From: Bacteroidota bacterium
Lineage (GTDB): Bacteria; Bacteroidota; Bacteroidia; Chitinophagales; Chitinophagaceae
Reading direction: 5' to 3'
DNA: 64,000 nucleotides
Assembly: GCA_018267915.1 (NCBI GenBank)
Contig: JAFDXN010000033.1
Location: 186,001 to 250,000, forward strand
In this document: in pieces, positions 9,503-16,961 of the stretch
Numbering within the stretch: the first letter of the stretch is position 1
Layout: the number at the start of each line of letters is the position of its first letter
Notes under the pieces: model-generated
What the model saw: the letters and a program-made list of their open reading frames with translations, nothing else
The model's database searches: none
What the model was told of the DNA's origin: nothing
Position numbers and translations under genes: made by a program

Positions 9503-9596
9503 ACAATAAATTTTAAAGGTTATCAATGATGTAAATATTAAACGAAAAAAATTCCTAGAAAACCGTGTTTTCACCCTTTTTGGAGGATAATTTCAA

Positions 9597-9626
9597 AAAA
9601 GCCCGACATTTCATGTCAGGCTTTAT
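9597..9626 (-). terminator. Rho-independent terminator after ardC-like gene
   Basis: The arms AGCC(C)GACAT and ATGTC-AGGCT form a hairpin with a short TTC loop. It is flanked by an A-run on the left and TTTATAA on the right, so it can end transcription in either direction. It lies 6 bp beyond the stop of the minus-strand ArdC-like gene. Confidence 0.75.
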
Positions 9627-9631
9627 AATAA

Positions 9632-10513
9632 TTACTGTCCTTTTTCTTCTTCAATTTTTACGTTCAAAATGAAGTCTACTGCCTGCTGTGCCTTTCCCGC
9701 TGCCGAGTAGGCGAGCTGTTTATCATCCTTGAATCGTTTGAGCCACCCGGATATGTATTCCTGGCTTGGCGGAATTTCTTCACTAACGCCCGTAAATGAC
9801 TGTAGGTAGCCTGCACCAATCTCTGCAACTAGTTCTTCATGGGAAAACGCATTGTAGCCAAATTCGGGCATTTCAATGAGGTCTTTGCGACCAAGTCTGC
9901 TATGATGGCCCGTTGCATGGATGAGCTGGTGAAATAGTTTCATGTAGTATGCCTCTTCAGTAGCAAAAGTGTTCTTCTTGGGCATGTTGATGAAATCATA
10001 CAGGGGGTCATAAAAGGTTTTATTGACCTTGTGCTGCAGGTTAGGGCACTGCGGCATACTTGATACCATATGTTCACACGCCTCCACAGAGCCAATAATT
10101 GCTTGAGAAGGGGACAGATAACTTTCGGGAATATCCTCACACTGTGAGATATTGAACAGGGAATAGTAGTGTAAGGTTGGCTTTTTGTTTATTGGTGCTT
10201 CCTCCTTAGGCGGAAACTTCCAAAACATCACCGGACAGGACTTCTTGTCATCCTTTACCTTCCCACCGATCTCTTTAAGTTGGTTAAAGCTGACAAAGAC
10301 ATTCTCTGCGTAACCGAGGGAAGTTAATAGTAACAGGTTAATACCTCGATACGGGTGTTTGGAAACGAGGTTACGTGGCACCCCTCCTTCCTTCCAGGTC
10401 TGCCGCCACGGGACAATACCCTTCTCAAGAAGTTCAATGAGGCGGTCATTCATGAGAGCAAGCACGTCTACCCGTGTCTTACCATTCGGTGGAGTTTTTG
10501 CTTTTGGCTCCAT
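9632..10513 (-). CDS. ardC: ArdC-family antirestriction protein with HQxxH in place of HExxH
   Basis: A 293-residue protein. Residues about 12-75 match the ArdC N-terminal ssDNA-binding domain (VLALMNDRLIELLEKGIVPWRQTW...PYRGINLLLLT). The C-terminal half is the zincin-like metallopeptidase-type domain (LFHQLIHATGHHSRLGR). The normal zinc motif HExxH reads H195-Q196-L-I-H199, so the catalytic Glu is replaced by Gln through a single CAG codon. Downstream family features (HSRLGR, FSHEELVAEIGAGYL) are intact. ArdC proteins are carried by conjugative plasmids and ICEs and protect incoming DNA from restriction. This one may have lost any peptidase activity while keeping DNA binding. A palindromic operator candidate lies 77 bp upstream of the start. 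Confidence 0.88.
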   Translation of the reverse strand: MEPKAKTPPNGKTRVDVLALMNDRLIELLEKGIVPWRQTWKEGGVPRNLVSKHPYRGINLLLLTSLGYAENVFVSFNQLKEIGGKVKDDKKSCPVMFWKFPPKEEAPINKKPTLHYYSLFNISQCEDIPESYLSPSQAIIGSVEACEHMVSSMPQCPNLQHKVNKTFYDPLYDFINMPKKNTFATEEAYYMKLFHQLIHATGHHSRLGRKDLIEMPEFGYNAFSHEELVAEIGAGYLQSFTGVSEEIPPSQEYISGWLKRFKDDKQLAYSAAGKAQQAVDFILNVKIEEEKGQ

Positions 10514-10589
10514 AATCTACATTTTTAAGTGTGAAAGAAATTGTGTCTCTTCCATTGTATATATGGAGGCCGTCAGCGTAAGCCCCTAT

Positions 10590-10611
10590 AAGTTCCTATA
10601 AATAGGAACTT
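10590..10611. promoter_or_regulatory. 22-nt palindrome upstream of ardC, candidate XRE operator
   Basis: Two arms, AAGTTCCTAT and ATAGGAACTT, are exact inverted copies around a central AA. The site is between the XRE gene (ends 10622) and the ArdC-like start (10513). The same GTTCC...GGAAC half-sites recur at 10903-10918 upstream of the XRE gene, though with a 6-bp rather than 8-bp spacer. Confidence 0.5.
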
Positions 10612-10621
10612 GGGGGTTATC

Positions 10622-10855
10622 CTATAATTTATTGTTCTTGGGAAAAAAGTCACAAATGCTGCAATCGAGGATTTTTGCAATTTCGTAGAGGTGGCTGACG
10701 TTATACTTCTTTTCGTATTTGCCAGCTTCGATTTTCTTGATAAAGCTGTTGGATTGGTCAAGTTCAAATGCAAGCTTAGACTGCGAGAAACCCTTCTCCA
10801 GTCGTATTTTCTTAACCTTTTTGATTACATACTTGTCAATCTCTGTTACCGCCAT
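10622..10855 (-). CDS. XRE-family HTH transcriptional regulator
   Basis: A 77-residue single-domain DNA-binding protein. The HTH is in residues about 10-65: KKIRLEKGFSQSKLAFELDQSNSFIKKIEAGKYEKKYNVSHLYEIAKILDC, with the classic Q-S-x-L-A and I-x-x-I-E-x-G pattern of the Cro/CI type. The ATG at 10855 gives a full domain. It lies upstream of the ArdC-like gene on the same strand, and palindromes sit before both genes, so it likely represses both its own gene and the antirestriction gene. A divergent lipoprotein gene shares the upstream region. Confidence 0.85.
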   Translation of the reverse strand: MAVTEIDKYVIKKVKKIRLEKGFSQSKLAFELDQSNSFIKKIEAGKYEKKYNVSHLYEIAKILDCSICDFFPKNNKL

Positions 10856-10902
10856 GTGGAGGAATTAACAGAGTAATGTATTACGACTTTAAAAAATGGA
10901 CG

Positions 10903-10918
10903 GTTCCCTATTGGGAAC
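10903..10918. promoter_or_regulatory. Inverted repeat upstream of XRE gene, candidate autoregulatory operator
   Basis: GTTCCC and GGGAAC are perfect inverted arms separated by TATT. The site is 48 bp upstream of the XRE start and 64 bp upstream of the divergent lipoprotein start, so a bound repressor could affect both. A second perfect palindrome, GTAATGTATTAC, is at 10873-10884. Confidence 0.5.
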
Positions 10919-10981
10919 TTACGTATATTTTACATATGTTTGCTTTGATAAAATTATTACTGGACAAGCAAACAATTCTAT

Positions 10982-11410
10982 ATGAAAAAAGCACCGTTTT
11001 ACGTTCTCGCATTGTTGGTATGCCTCACTTCTTGTAAAAAGAAGGACACCACCACTCCGACAACTACTCCAACAACACAAGACATGCTTACCGGCACCTG
11101 GCTCATAACTAAAGAGGCTAAGGATGTCAACAAAAACAATACTATGGACGCTGCTGAGGTTAATCTGCGTAACGGCGACCTCAAGTACATCTTTGAGAGT
11201 AATGGCAATGCTACAATGATCGTCTATGTGAATGGCAACCCAAGCCAATGGAATTATACATGGACGCTGAATGACAAGGATATTAGGCTAATTGAAAAGA
11301 TATATGGTGATACAAGTATGTTCCATATTGAAGAAATTAGCATAACCGATTTACGGTTAAGCTATTATTCATCTGGGTTTACCTATTGGCGGATATATCA
11401 GAAACAATAA
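10982..11410 (+). CDS. Lipocalin-like lipoprotein
   Basis: A 142-residue protein with a lipoprotein signal (MKKAPFYVLALLVCLTSCKKK; lipobox LTSC, Cys at 19) followed by a Thr/Pro linker. The globular part has LTGTWLITKEAKDVNKNNTMDAAEV and alternating beta strands ending with YWRIYQKQ. This is the pattern of the small lipocalin-like (DUF4923/5004-type) outer-membrane lipoproteins of Bacteroidota; the exact family is not certain. It is transcribed away from the XRE gene and converges with the membrane-PurC fusion gene. Confidence 0.75.
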   Translation: MKKAPFYVLALLVCLTSCKKKDTTTPTTTPTTQDMLTGTWLITKEAKDVNKNNTMDAAEVNLRNGDLKYIFESNGNATMIVYVNGNPSQWNYTWTLNDKDIRLIEKIYGDTSMFHIEEISITDLRLSYYSSGFTYWRIYQKQ

Positions 11411-11528
11411 TTCACAGAATGACTAAAAGGTAATGATGAGAGAGCTAGGAATGAATTAGATGTCCCTGACAATTCCGATTTCAATAATATGGTCATAAAA
11501 AGAGTATTATTCTTAGTATATGATGATA

Positions 11529-13766
11529 TCAAGATGGCTTTTTGCCAGTTAATCTCTCATATATCTTCTCATATCTCTTTTTAGTCTCTAAAATTATCTC
11601 GTTCGGAATTGTTGGTGGCTGATCTATTTGGTTCCATCCAATTTTTTTCAGATAATTTTCAATTAGCTGGCGGTCCCAGGGGAAATCCTTATATGTCTCT
11701 AGAGATGTGTCCTTACTGCGAGTTTCAATAAAGGTAAATCTGCTTACATCAGGTGTCAATAATTCATTTGCCAAAAATATTTGACTAATACTTCCATCCT
11801 TACTGTAGCCAAACTCGAACATTGTATCTAATAATGTTATTCCTTTATCAACACAAACCTTTTCCGCTTCAGTAAAAATATCACTTATGCTTTTCTGAAT
11901 ATAATTCCAGCTTCTACGCTCGATTTCCTCAATAACTTTTGACGTATCAACATAAATATCCGTATCTTTTTTTATCGGGGTAATTACCAGCTTATCTAAC
12001 CTATCGCCAAACGATAATCCCGGAGGTATATTCAAATAACCTGCCTCTCTACTCTCATTGTACTTATTCCAAATTGTTCCTATTAAATATCTTCTAACGA
12101 CAAATTGATACGGAATGATGTCCAAGTATCTAACAAATTGTATTCGCTTTCGTAATTTCAAAAATTCTGGATGTCTATCATAGAAGCCTTCAGGCTCGGG
12201 CAAAACATGATTGCTAATTTGTGAAGCGAATTTGCTAAACCAATATCTTGACAGTTCGGTAAGCAATTCACCTTTGTTAGAAATGGTGGCGGAAAGTACT
12301 GTTTTATATGCTTTTATTCTATCACTGGCGATCAACAAATAATGTTCGTTAAATTTATAAAGATGCTTCGTTCTACCATTGGCTACTATTTCTAGTCCAG
12401 GAATGAGACTAATCTCACTGAATATATCGTCTTCGTTACTCTTGATTTTTTTTAGTAGAACTTTTTCTATGGTTTCTTCTTCAATTTTCTGAAGTGTCTC
12501 CTGTGTTGACAATCGTAGACTGTTTTGTGCTAGGCATAAACTAAAAATTTGGAATCCAGCAGTAATTGCACCAATTACTATGATAAACGTAAAACCAATT
12601 TTAGAATATACTGTCACATTAAAAACAGGTATGCTAAGAATAAATATGACAATCGCTACTACAATAGAAATAAGAAATATGTTTCTGTTCTCTGCTATTT
12701 TATTATGTTGTATAAGCAGGTGCATTTTTTTATAGATATTTCTCCGTTGATCGATGTTCACGGAAATATCCTTGGGTTGAAATAAAAATATCCAATGAGC
12801 TGCAAATGCTACCAACGCCAATGCTAAAGGAATGGACCATAACGGCCAAAAGGAGCCATGATTAAATCTTCCGTCAGAAATATATATATAATAAACTGGC
12901 AGATAGAAAAGAATAAAAGTAGCGATTGGTAAATAGCCATTGACAATCTTCACCTTGTTCACACCTCCGTATATTACTTGTCTTTCATGAATTGGAAATC
13001 CGATTTTTATAAAGCTAACCGCGAAAGCAACGCTAACAATTTTATCAGGTAGTGATGTAACAGAAAGGTATAACCAGTTAAATAAATATATTCTCAATTT
13101 TACAGGAAGGCTTTGTGTATTCCCGGTAAATTGTAGCAATTGCCTAGCAATATTTTTCTGATTGAAAAAGTTATGATCATTTGTTGCCTCAGGAATAAAT
13201 GCACCTGGAATATTCATGATAAAGGAAGCCAGTACACCGAAAACAAATAAAAAGTTTAGGTGATCGATTAAAGACACGTTTTTAAATTGTAGATATTCCT
13301 TAAAAAAAGCTTTCCTACTTAAATATCCCCAATAAATACCACCAATAATATTAACTGGTGTCCATGAGAAAATTATTTTTATTGCATCTTGGTTAGCAAG
13401 CTCTGGATAAGTAAAAAGATTAAATACCGCATTAGACAAAAGACCTACAATTGCACCCCACCAGGGTCCTAAAAAGAAGGCTGTAAAGGCTGTGCCAAGC
13501 ATGTCAAAAAAGAGAATGCCTTTTATGTTTCCTGTAAACATGATACCGATGTAGTTCAGCAACAAACCAGTTAGGACTAAATAGTATATTTCATCCTTAA
13601 CTAAATAACTGTTGAAACGTAAATTTCCAATTGCCTTTTTCTCATAGATATTCTTGCTGCCACTCCCTTTAAACATCTCTCTTAATTTTTGGACATTCAA
13701 AATGAACGTGGTCAGTGCTACAACGGCAGATATGCAAGAAGCAACTAACGGAATATTAATGTTCAT
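11529..13766 (-). CDS. Polytopic membrane protein fused to a SAICAR-synthase (PurC)-like domain
   Basis: A 745-residue protein. Residues 1-412 hold about ten hydrophobic segments. The part at 86-120 (FDMLGTAFTAFFLGPWWGAIVGLLSN) recalls substrate-binding S components of ECF transporters. Residues about 455-745 align by eye over their whole length with PurC/Ade1: GRTKHLY at 464-470, ASDRIKAY at 480-487, GELLTELSRYWF, IIPYQFVVRRYLIG at 550-563, DTMFEFG at 647-653, ELLTPDVSRF at 668-677 and the C-terminal RYEKIYERLTG. Key positions differ: the DTKFEFG Lys is Met649, the Asp of DEVLTPD is Asn667, and the loop TPSTKAE...HDENIS is TPIKKDTDIYVDTS. PurC normally ligates CAIR and aspartate with ATP in the cytosol. 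A membrane fusion with these changes points to a sensor or new chemistry, not purine synthesis. It stands alone, with no other pur gene nearby. Confidence 0.85.
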   Translation of the reverse strand: MNINIPLVASCISAVVALTTFILNVQKLREMFKGSGSKNIYEKKAIGNLRFNSYLVKDEIYYLVLTGLLLNYIGIMFTGNIKGILFFDMLGTAFTAFFLGPWWGAIVGLLSNAVFNLFTYPELANQDAIKIIFSWTPVNIIGGIYWGYLSRKAFFKEYLQFKNVSLIDHLNFLFVFGVLASFIMNIPGAFIPEATNDHNFFNQKNIARQLLQFTGNTQSLPVKLRIYLFNWLYLSVTSLPDKIVSVAFAVSFIKIGFPIHERQVIYGGVNKVKIVNGYLPIATFILFYLPVYYIYISDGRFNHGSFWPLWSIPLALALVAFAAHWIFLFQPKDISVNIDQRRNIYKKMHLLIQHNKIAENRNIFLISIVVAIVIFILSIPVFNVTVYSKIGFTFIIVIGAITAGFQIFSLCLAQNSLRLSTQETLQKIEEETIEKVLLKKIKSNEDDIFSEISLIPGLEIVANGRTKHLYKFNEHYLLIASDRIKAYKTVLSATISNKGELLTELSRYWFSKFASQISNHVLPEPEGFYDRHPEFLKLRKRIQFVRYLDIIPYQFVVRRYLIGTIWNKYNESREAGYLNIPPGLSFGDRLDKLVITPIKKDTDIYVDTSKVIEEIERRSWNYIQKSISDIFTEAEKVCVDKGITLLDTMFEFGYSKDGSISQIFLANELLTPDVSRFTFIETRSKDTSLETYKDFPWDRQLIENYLKKIGWNQIDQPPTIPNEIILETKKRYEKIYERLTGKKPS

Positions 13767-13855
13767 AGAAAAATTGAGTTATCGGAACTTGGATAAGATA
13801 TTAAAAAATAACCGCAATTTTCAACTTGTTAAGTCGATTTTTTCAACCCTCAATT

Positions 13856-13888
13856 AAAAAAGAACTCATTCCTGAATGAGTTCTTTTA
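13856..13888. terminator. Bidirectional terminator overlapping the end of the tandem-HTH gene
   Basis: The arms GAACTCATT and AATGAGTTC are separated by CCTG, preceded by a run of A and followed by TTTTAATTTTT. The stop codon region of the gene ending at 13866 lies inside the hairpin, an economical arrangement. It should isolate the downstream membrane-PurC gene from the HTH gene. Confidence 0.75.
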
Positions 13889-14288
13889 ATTTTTGGCATT
13901 TTACTGAAATAGGGGCTACAAAGTTATTTTCCCAATTTGTTAATGTCCGATCTTCAATGTCGAGCATCTGGGCCAGCTTTTTTATACTCAACCCGTTTTC
14001 AAAGCGATATTTTTTGATTTTCCCACCTAGCGTTTCGGTCTCGGTCACAAAGGGGTTATACCGTAAAAACTGGATAATTTTGGGATAGTGATTAATTTGT
14101 GGCCGATTTCGTTCATTTTCCCATAGTGTTATACAATCTTCCGATACTCCAATTAGCATCGCCACTTCACCTTGTTTCAGGTTTTGTTCTAATCTCCGCC
14201 TTTTTATGTGTTGCCCTATACTTGTCGGGTTTTCAAGCAGTTGCAAAGATTTTGGCTTTGCCGAAATCTCAAAACCGTAGAATCCCAA
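13866..14288 (-). CDS. Tandem helix-turn-helix (XRE) regulator
   Basis: The 140 residues carry two XRE-like HTH units: about 24-75 (IGQHIKRRRLEQNLKQGEVAMLIGVSEDCITLWENERNRPQ) and about 88-138 (GGKIKKYRFENGLSIKKLAQMLDIEDRTLTNWENN). This duplicated form with a GFYGFEISAKP-type leader is common in Bacteroidota mobile DNA. The start is uncertain. The frame begins with a TTG at 14288, is open only five codons further upstream, and has no nearby ATG, so the gene may be 5'-truncated. It ends in a hairpin terminator. Confidence 0.7.
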   Translation of the reverse strand: MGFYGFEISAKPKSLQLLENPTSIGQHIKRRRLEQNLKQGEVAMLIGVSEDCITLWENERNRPQINHYPKIIQFLRYNPFVTETETLGGKIKKYRFENGLSIKKLAQMLDIEDRTLTNWENNFVAPISVKCQKLKELIQE

Positions 14289-15245
14289 CGCAGGTATGCC
14301 GGTTCATCTGCCAATAGTCTCCCTAAAAAGCGTGAACCTCATGATTTATTTGGCTAATAAGATGATGATGATTGTCTAATCTGCAGCGAATCCTATCAAA
14401 TCCATACCCTACCATCATTCACTGGCAAACTGTCACTTTATTGAAACAATAGCGCAACAAAAGTTCGAGTCCTACGGAACCACATATTGAATCATCGAAG
14501 GCTTCACTGGGCTCTGCGTATCGTAGCACGGTCTTCTACCAACTTTGGTGTGATACTCGTAGACAACATACATACTTACTTCAAATCCATCCGATGAATA
14601 GAGCGCTTATACAGTAAGTTGAACATCCAATTCGGATCAACATAAGACCTTATAGTTCACTCCTTTTCTCGAAACATTTTTGTATTAGGTATCGAACCGG
14701 GAGTTTAATCCGGTGTTTTGATTCAGTTTTACTCCTTATTATTTAGCTATGAGCACGCAAAAGAGGTAGACGATGATTCGAAACATAACAATATTTTCGC
14801 TATTAACTTTTCTTGTTCAGTGCAGCTTATAAAAAAAGAAAGCAGTAGTCCCCTCATGACTGATTAATGTTTATGTCAACAATGTCTGTTTTCAAATGGA
14901 GACATTGGACTCAATTTACAAGTATTTCCAAGACCACTATGGTGTGAAGATCGAATACGACGTTGCATTGTAAGAAGCGTTTGTCAATTATTGATTCTTA
15001 CAAACAGACATACCTATGGCCATAGAGATCACCACCAGATAGTCTTGATGTGATCCATGTCGAAGAAGTGGTTTGACTACCGAAAACCTTGCCCCCCACC
15101 AGAATATTGTAGATACTATAATCGAAAACACGACGAAATTGATGCGCCTGCGAAAGGAATACTCTTTGGCAATGGACTTTGCCTCAGTACCAGTGTTTCG
15201 CCACGCCAAACAATTTCTGATATCCCGGCAAACTTAGGACAGCGG
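14289..15245. other. Gene-poor, decayed stretch
   Basis: No intact gene is seen in 957 bp. Fragments of coding character remain on the plus strand: at 14773 a lipoprotein-type leader MIRNITIFSLLTFLVQCS interrupted by a stop, and at 14896-14973 a 25-codon piece (METLDSIYKYFQDHYGVKIE...) ending in a stop. A longer open piece lies around 15040-15240 with several stops and frame changes. A tRNA-3'-end-like scar is at 14463-14485. The picture is of degraded genes at an element boundary. Confidence 0.55.
14440..14485 (+). other. Possible attachment-site scar: arm-like repeat plus tRNA 3'-end-like sequence
   Basis: TTGAAACAATAGCGCAACA at 14440-14458 closely matches the sequence just upstream of the tyrosine recombinase (52431-52450, TGAAACAATAGCGAAACA). 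Directly after it, GTTCGAGTCCTAC is a consensus tRNA T-loop/T-stem, followed by an acceptor-like GGAACCACA, without the rest of a tRNA. An arm site followed by a tRNA 3' fragment is what the far end of a tRNA-targeted integrative element looks like. Matches of this length can arise by chance in 64 kb, so the call is tentative. Confidence 0.3.
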
Positions 15246-15953
15246 CTATTCTATTTCGATGTAATCATCTTTCGTATATTTCAAATGTCTCCCTTTCCCA
15301 AAATAATAACCAATAGCTAAAGAACCTACTTTGTTCTTATCGCTTTCGTCAAGAAATAGCGAAACGTTGTTTAATCCGGCAGTATAGCTACTCCGAATGA
15401 ATATCCCCGCGGGCAGCTCAAGACCCATGCAAATACTTATCCCAATGTCGAACCCTTTTATCGTACCGCCGCCAATTACTTTATTATTGGATCGGCTGTC
15501 AAATGCATTGCCTGCGATATTACCCGAGTCATGGATTTTATCGCGCCCGCCGACTACATATGCCCCTGCCGCTCCTAAGCCTATAAAAAAGCGCGTCGCA
15601 CCCTGCAGGCCGGTCTTCAGCACAACTCCTAAAGGCACTTCAATATAGTTTGCGGCTAATTGTTCTTCGACAGCCTCAATCATGGTGTCATTGCTATGGT
15701 TGAGTGTCCTGATATTGCCCTTCTGCGTGAAGAACAGCCCGGTTTGAAGATAAAAATGATTGGTGAAGTCGGCATCAACAATTCCGCCAGCCTTTGCTCT
15801 TACAATTGGCAGGGAAGTCGTCGTATAGGAGGTTGGGGCGATCATTTTCACGTCAGCTAGATTGATACCAATCTCTGGCCCGTAGCCAATCTGGGCTTTA
15901 ACATGGCAGAAAGTGAGTAATGCAATACAATGAACAAATATTACGCGCTTCAT
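15246..15953 (-). CDS. Outer-membrane beta-barrel (porin-family) protein
   Basis: A 235-residue protein with a signal peptide (MKRVIFVHCIALLTFCHVKAQ). Glycine- and aromatic-rich alternating strands follow (GPEIGINLADVK, FYLQTGLFFTQKG, IEVPLGVVLKTG, YTAGLNNVS) and the chain ends in GSLAIGYYFG. This is the PorT/OMP_b-brl_2 type of small eight-stranded barrel common in Bacteroidota. The last residues after the terminal strand (KGRHLKYTKDDYIEIE) are charged and unusual for a barrel C-terminus. It lies downstream of the DUF4249/TonB pair on the same strand, 98 bp away. No TTCAGAA-type repeat is seen before it. Confidence 0.75.
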   Translation of the reverse strand: MKRVIFVHCIALLTFCHVKAQIGYGPEIGINLADVKMIAPTSYTTTSLPIVRAKAGGIVDADFTNHFYLQTGLFFTQKGNIRTLNHSNDTMIEAVEEQLAANYIEVPLGVVLKTGLQGATRFFIGLGAAGAYVVGGRDKIHDSGNIAGNAFDSRSNNKVIGGGTIKGFDIGISICMGLELPAGIFIRSSYTAGLNNVSLFLDESDKNKVGSLAIGYYFGKGRHLKYTKDDYIEIE

Positions 15954-16051
15954 CTAAATGATTAAATTGTTAGACAATGTTACAGCGGCTAAAAATAGCT
16001 AATATTGGTTTAGTTCGAATCCCACGGGATAAAAGTGCTTTCCTCCCATTT

Positions 16052-16954
16052 TCATTCGGGATAATAAAACAAATATGGCACGCTATTCTTCTTCGCAGAA
16101 AAGAAGCCGATCGCCTTATCACCAAATTGCCCTGGCTTAATAAAAACTGACTCTACAAAAGGATTACTCGCCGCAAGCTTTTGCTTGTCCAACTGGTCAA
16201 AAAAATCAAATGCAGCTTTATCAATAGCCTGTATAAAAACTAAACCTGTTGTACCCTGTTTATGTGAATATCCGGGCTCTGCCACGATTTTTATTTGCTG
16301 GCCTTGTAATCCAATATCATTATATACCGCTCTTCCCAATTCGTGTACCTGCACACTATCTGCATTCAAGCATGCACTTAAAATTGGTTGCTCAGCCTTC
16401 TTAGTACTGCTATCTATATACCGCAACAATTCGTATCGAAAGTAATTGTCCTGGCCTACATTGTCTTTGAAGTAAACTATCACACCCTCATGTTCTCCAT
16501 TAATGTCGTTAAATTTGGCAGTGTAGGTTATGCTATCTATTGACGCCGGTAATATATCGGTGGTTGCAGTTGCCTTATAAATCTCAGTGCCGTTAGTAAT
16601 TGTTAAATTATATGTAGTGTTTGGCAGGATCTTTTGTGAACCTATGTAAAAATAGTTATACTGACAGTCTACCTTGTCAAACACGCTGTCTAACAATAGT
16701 AGATCGCTCGTATTAGTACTCTCTATTAATACATGCGCGCCTCGAATGACCAGCTGATTTTTTTTCACGGCCGCATCAAAATAGGGGACTGTTTTATTGA
16801 AATACAAAATTGGGATCGAATCTTCTTCTATAAAACACTGAATACTTACTTTATCTGTATAGGTTGGAGGCTTTACTGTAATGTTCTTCTGGCAAGAAAA
16901 CATTACGAGCAGCAATAAAATTGTGGGCAACCCTGTCCTGTTCACATATTTCAT
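16052..16954 (-). CDS. DUF4249 lipoprotein, partner of the adjacent TonB receptor
   Basis: A 300-residue protein with a lipobox leader (MKYVNRTGLPTILLLLVMFSCQK; Cys at 22). The sequence after it (VSIQCFIEEDSIPILYFNKTVPYFD...VLIESTNTSDLLLLDS...YNLTITNGTEIYKATATTDI) is the DUF4249 pattern. DUF4249 lipoproteins are encoded directly downstream of a TonB-dependent receptor and are thought to act as its surface or periplasmic partner. Here the receptor gene ends only 7 bp upstream, so the two are co-transcribed and likely work together on an unidentified ligand. Confidence 0.85.
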   Translation of the reverse strand: MKYVNRTGLPTILLLLVMFSCQKNITVKPPTYTDKVSIQCFIEEDSIPILYFNKTVPYFDAAVKKNQLVIRGAHVLIESTNTSDLLLLDSVFDKVDCQYNYFYIGSQKILPNTTYNLTITNGTEIYKATATTDILPASIDSITYTAKFNDINGEHEGVIVYFKDNVGQDNYFRYELLRYIDSSTKKAEQPILSACLNADSVQVHELGRAVYNDIGLQGQQIKIVAEPGYSHKQGTTGLVFIQAIDKAAFDFFDQLDKQKLAASNPFVESVFIKPGQFGDKAIGFFSAKKNSVPYLFYYPE

Positions 16955-16961
16955 CTGTTTA

